Assembly: GCA_963757125.1 (NCBI GenBank)
Contig: CAVWQP010000005.1
Location: 124,001-188,000 of the forward strand
Length of the DNA stretch: 64,000 nucleotides
Direction of reading: 5' to 3'
Origin: CAVVSD01 sp963757125
Lineage (GTDB): Bacteria; Actinomycetota; Thermoleophilia; Solirubrobacterales; Solirubrobacteraceae
Shown here: piece by piece, positions 61,773 to 64,000 of the stretch
Position numbering within the stretch: the first letter of the stretch is position 1
Layout: every line of letters starts with the position of its first letter
Position numbers and translations under genes: made by a program
Notes under the pieces: generated by a model
The model's input: the letters and a program-made list of their open reading frames with translations, nothing else
The model's database searches: none
Told to the model about the DNA's origin: nothing

Positions 61773-63283
61773 GACTGCTCCTCCTCCGTGGACGGGATGA
61801 CGGGCACCAGCAGATGCGAGCCGTGCTCGCCGCCGAGGTGGATCGCCGCCCCGGAGGGCGGGTGATGGTCGTGCGTCAGGGGCGCGAGGTCGTCGTCGGC
61901 GTCCAGGAGCTCCAGCCGCAGCCGGTCGCCGGGCGCGAGCGTGATGCTCGTCGGCCAGATCTCGACCTCCAGCAGCGTCGGCTCGCCGGGCACGAGCGGC
62001 AGCGCACGGCGGTGAGCGTGCACGGGGCGATAGGGGAGGGAGCGCTCTTGGTCGAGCTCGCGGTGCGACGCTCGCAGCCAGCCGAGCGCCATCGGCATCG
62101 GGCCGCCCTGGGGCCCGACCGCGGGGATCGCCGCGCCGTCCGCGCCGACGTGCTGCAGCCGCGCGAACACGTCGAGGTCGTCGGTCTCCGCCGTCACCCA
62201 CAGCCGCAGTGCGACCGGGCCGGTCAGCTCCAGCGGCCCCTCGCTCGGCACCGTCTCGAAGCTCGCGGGGAACGCCGTCGACCCCGGCGCAGTCGCCTCC
62301 CACGACAGCGTCCCGTCACCGAGATGCAGCTCGCGCCACCGGGTCGCCGGCAACGGCCAGGCGTCCGCATCGCGCCACGTCGACGTGCGCCCCTGACGGA
62401 CGGCCAGCCGCACCGGCGCGACGCCGTCCATCCGGTCCTCCTGCCCCTTGAGGAAGCGGTCGAGGAACCGCAGCTGCAGGTCCTTGCCCCAGTCGGAGTA
62501 GAACGGATCGACGTGGGTGCCCGTGTGGACCACGAGCCACTTGTGCTCGGACGCCGCGCCGAGCCAGCCCTCGATGTTCCCCCGGAGATGCAGGTGCAGG
62601 GCGCCCCAGTTCCCGGCGGACAGCAGCGGGGCCGCGACCCGGCTCAGATCGGTGGTGCGCGCCTCGTGGTAGGCGTCGAGCAGCGGGTGCTGCGGAAGCT
62701 CCTCGCGCCAGTCGGCACCGGCGGCGCCGTTGCGCTGCGGCTCGACCTGCAGCCCCCACCAGAGCTCGATGAAGCCGCGCGTGTACAAGCCACCCTGACG
62801 CGCCGCCTCGCGGTAGAAGTCCGTCAGCCCCTCCCACGCGATCACCGCGGCGAGATGCGGCGGCTGCAGCGCGGCGACGCGCCAGGCCATCATCGCGTAC
62901 CAGGAGATGCCGCTCGCCGCGACCTTCCCCGTCGACCACGGCTGCGCGGCCGACCATTCGATGACGTCGTAGAAGTCCTCGGCGTCCCTCGGGCCGAAGA
63001 GGTCGAGGTCGCCGGGCGACTTGCCGGTGCCGCGGGTGTCCGCGCGCACCAGCGCGTAGCCACGCGGGACCCACCAGTCGGGATTCGGCGTCTCCCACAC
63101 CATGTGCTCGCCCTGCTCGACGAGCTCGTAGAGCGGGAAGCGCTCGGGCCAGTGGAGGTCCTTGCCGTAGGGGCTGATACCTGCGATGACCGGGACAGGC
63201 TCGTCGCCGTCGGGGCGGAACACGTCCACGACGATCGGCGTGCCGTCGCGCGTCGCGACCGCGATGTCGCGCTCGATCCGCAC
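61769..63283 (-). CDS. CocE/NonD family hydrolase
   Basis: The 504-residue protein has GISPYGKDLHWPERF, the nucleophile elbow VAASGISWYAMMAWRVAALQ, and a C-terminal jelly-roll with LELTGPVALRLWVTAETDDLDVFARLQHV and WPTSITLAPGDRLRLEL. It is an X-Pro dipeptidyl-peptidase/cocaine-esterase-like serine hydrolase, probably cutting an ester or amide. GTG start 5 bp after the FAA-hydrolase stop. Cytoplasmic, no signal peptide. Confidence 0.88.
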   Translation of the reverse strand: MRIERDIAVATRDGTPIVVDVFRPDGDEPVPVIAGISPYGKDLHWPERFPLYELVEQGEHMVWETPNPDWWVPRGYALVRADTRGTGKSPGDLDLFGPRDAEDFYDVIEWSAAQPWSTGKVAASGISWYAMMAWRVAALQPPHLAAVIAWEGLTDFYREAARQGGLYTRGFIELWWGLQVEPQRNGAAGADWREELPQHPLLDAYHEARTTDLSRVAAPLLSAGNWGALHLHLRGNIEGWLGAASEHKWLVVHTGTHVDPFYSDWGKDLQLRFLDRFLKGQEDRMDGVAPVRLAVRQGRTSTWRDADAWPLPATRWRELHLGDGTLSWEATAPGSTAFPASFETVPSEGPLELTGPVALRLWVTAETDDLDVFARLQHVGADGAAIPAVGPQGGPMPMALGWLRASHRELDQERSLPYRPVHAHRRALPLVPGEPTLLEVEIWPTSITLAPGDRLRLELLDADDDLAPLTHDHHPPSGAAIHLGGEHGSHLLVPVIPSTEEEQS

Positions 63284-63288
63284 CGCGG

Positions 63289-64000
63289 CTACGCGCGTGC
63301 CGGGCCGAGCCCGAGGTCGGGCAGGTCCTGACTGACGATCGTGTTCGTCAACGTCCCGATGCCCTCCACCTCGAGCGTGACCACGTCGCCGGGCTGCAGC
63401 GGCGGAGGAGTCGTCCAGCTCTGGTTGCGGCCCCACAGCTCCATCAGGCACCCGTTCCCGCACGTGCCGCACCCGATGACGTCCCCGGCCTGGATCGACG
63501 CACCGTGGGCGCTGAACGCGAGGAGCTCCTCGAAGCTCCACGCCATGCTGCTCAGCGTGTCGGGCTCGCCGAGCGGCTCGCCGTTGATGGACGCCTGCAG
63601 CGACAGATCCAGTCGGCCGCCGTCGCGGTGCGGTTCCAGCTCGTCCGGCGTGACGATCCACGGGCCGAAGGTGTTGTCGAAGTCCTTGGCCTTGTGGAAG
63701 CCGAGCGGCATCCGGAGCTCGCGGCCTGCGATGTCGCGCGCCGACCAGTCGTTGAAGATCGTGTACCCCACGATGTACGAGCCCGCGTCCGCGAGCGGGA
63801 TGTTGCGCCCCGGTCTGCCGACGATCGCGACGACCTCCAGCTCGAGGTCGAGCGCCTCGCAGTCGGGCGGCACCGCGATCTCGTCCCCCGGGCCGCTCGG
63901 CGCGCTCGGGTTGGAGAAGTAGAACGCCGGGCGCTCGGCCCACGCCTCGGGAGCCGTCGCGTCGGGCCCTCCGAACAGCATCGCCGCGCCCTCGACGTGG
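63289..64000 (-). CDS. Fumarylacetoacetate-hydrolase family protein, partial
   Basis: The last 236 codons of a gene that continues past the right edge. It has FYFSNPSAPSGPGDEIAVP, ALDLELEVVAIVGRPGRNIPLADAG (metal Glu/Asp), YTIFNDWSARDIAGRELRMPLGFHKAKDFDNTFGPWIVTPDEL and IGCGTCGNGCL. The fold fits FAA hydrolases, 2-hydroxyhepta-diene-dioate isomerases or similar C-C bond enzymes in catechol and homogentisate routes. The start is not in view. It leads the leftward operon. Confidence 0.87.
   Translation of the reverse strand, partial: HVEGAAMLFGGPDATAPEAWAERPAFYFSNPSAPSGPGDEIAVPPDCEALDLELEVVAIVGRPGRNIPLADAGSYIVGYTIFNDWSARDIAGRELRMPLGFHKAKDFDNTFGPWIVTPDELEPHRDGGRLDLSLQASINGEPLGEPDTLSSMAWSFEELLAFSAHGASIQAGDVIGCGTCGNGCLMELWGRNQSWTTPPPLQPGDVVTLEVEGIGTLTNTIVSQDLPDLGLGPARA

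Overview
The window is about 70% or more GC, densely packed, rich in GTG starts and full of 4-bp ATGA/GTGA stop-start overlaps. It carries PknB-type Ser/Thr kinases, FHA proteins, LuxR/GntR/LysR/PaaX regulators, a PaaABCD aromatic oxygenase and a family 1 encapsulin. This fits a high-GC actinobacterium. A soil lineage such as Thermoleophilia/Solirubrobacterales is my guess from gene style and is not proven. I saw no rRNA, tRNA, CRISPR array, phage or insertion sequence.

Layout. 0-8 kb: cut end of a FGGY sugar kinase, an F420/NADP reductase-like protein, a two-gene encapsulin operon (ferritin-like cargo plus shell), small metabolic enzymes, cupin and LysR genes, a broken M23 peptidase and a GAF-LuxR regulator. 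8-15 kb: ogt, an amino-acid-oxidase-type flavoprotein, a ferredoxin-amidohydrolase-Rieske-GntR catabolic unit, and prfC. 15-34 kb: an aromatic/acyl-CoA catabolic region. It holds two single-domain MetE-like methyltransferases, a frameshifted feruloyl-CoA-synthase-type ligase, a thioesterase, PaaX, paaA-paaD-paaB-paaC with a separate zinc-ribbon gene, a divergent benzoate-CoA-ligase-like gene followed by hydrolase, aldehyde dehydrogenase, crotonase and aldehyde dehydrogenase, then an ABC solute-binding lipoprotein, a P450 and a cupin.

34-42 kb: a DUF4396 membrane protein under a copper-sensor-like operator, a DyP peroxidase carrying the same encapsulin tag as the ferritin cargo 33 kb away, a CBS/cystathionine gamma-synthase pair, and two penicillin-binding-type enzymes. 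A 439-bp intergenic region at 41.9-42.4 kb folds into several hairpins and may encode a small RNA. 42-59 kb: signalling and envelope glycan genes. These are a receptor kinase with a duplicated Kelch propeller, GH15, a cyclic-nucleotide-binding protein, a GT39-CesA-GH8 operon, a cyclase/FHA/pseudokinase operon divergent from an FHA-FHA-kinase, and a GtrA-GT2 fusion. 59-64 kb: a leftward catabolic operon (NmrA, SnoaL-like, DUF3237, DUF849/BKACE, CocE hydrolase, FAA hydrolase).

Together the window shows three linked themes: oxidative aromatic catabolism with matching oxidative-stress and iron protection (encapsulin with two cargos), polysaccharide synthesis, and phospho-threonine/FHA signalling placed beside it. 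Four frame breaks in three genes, mostly in G/C runs or GC repeats, suggest either real decay or base-calling errors in the assembly.
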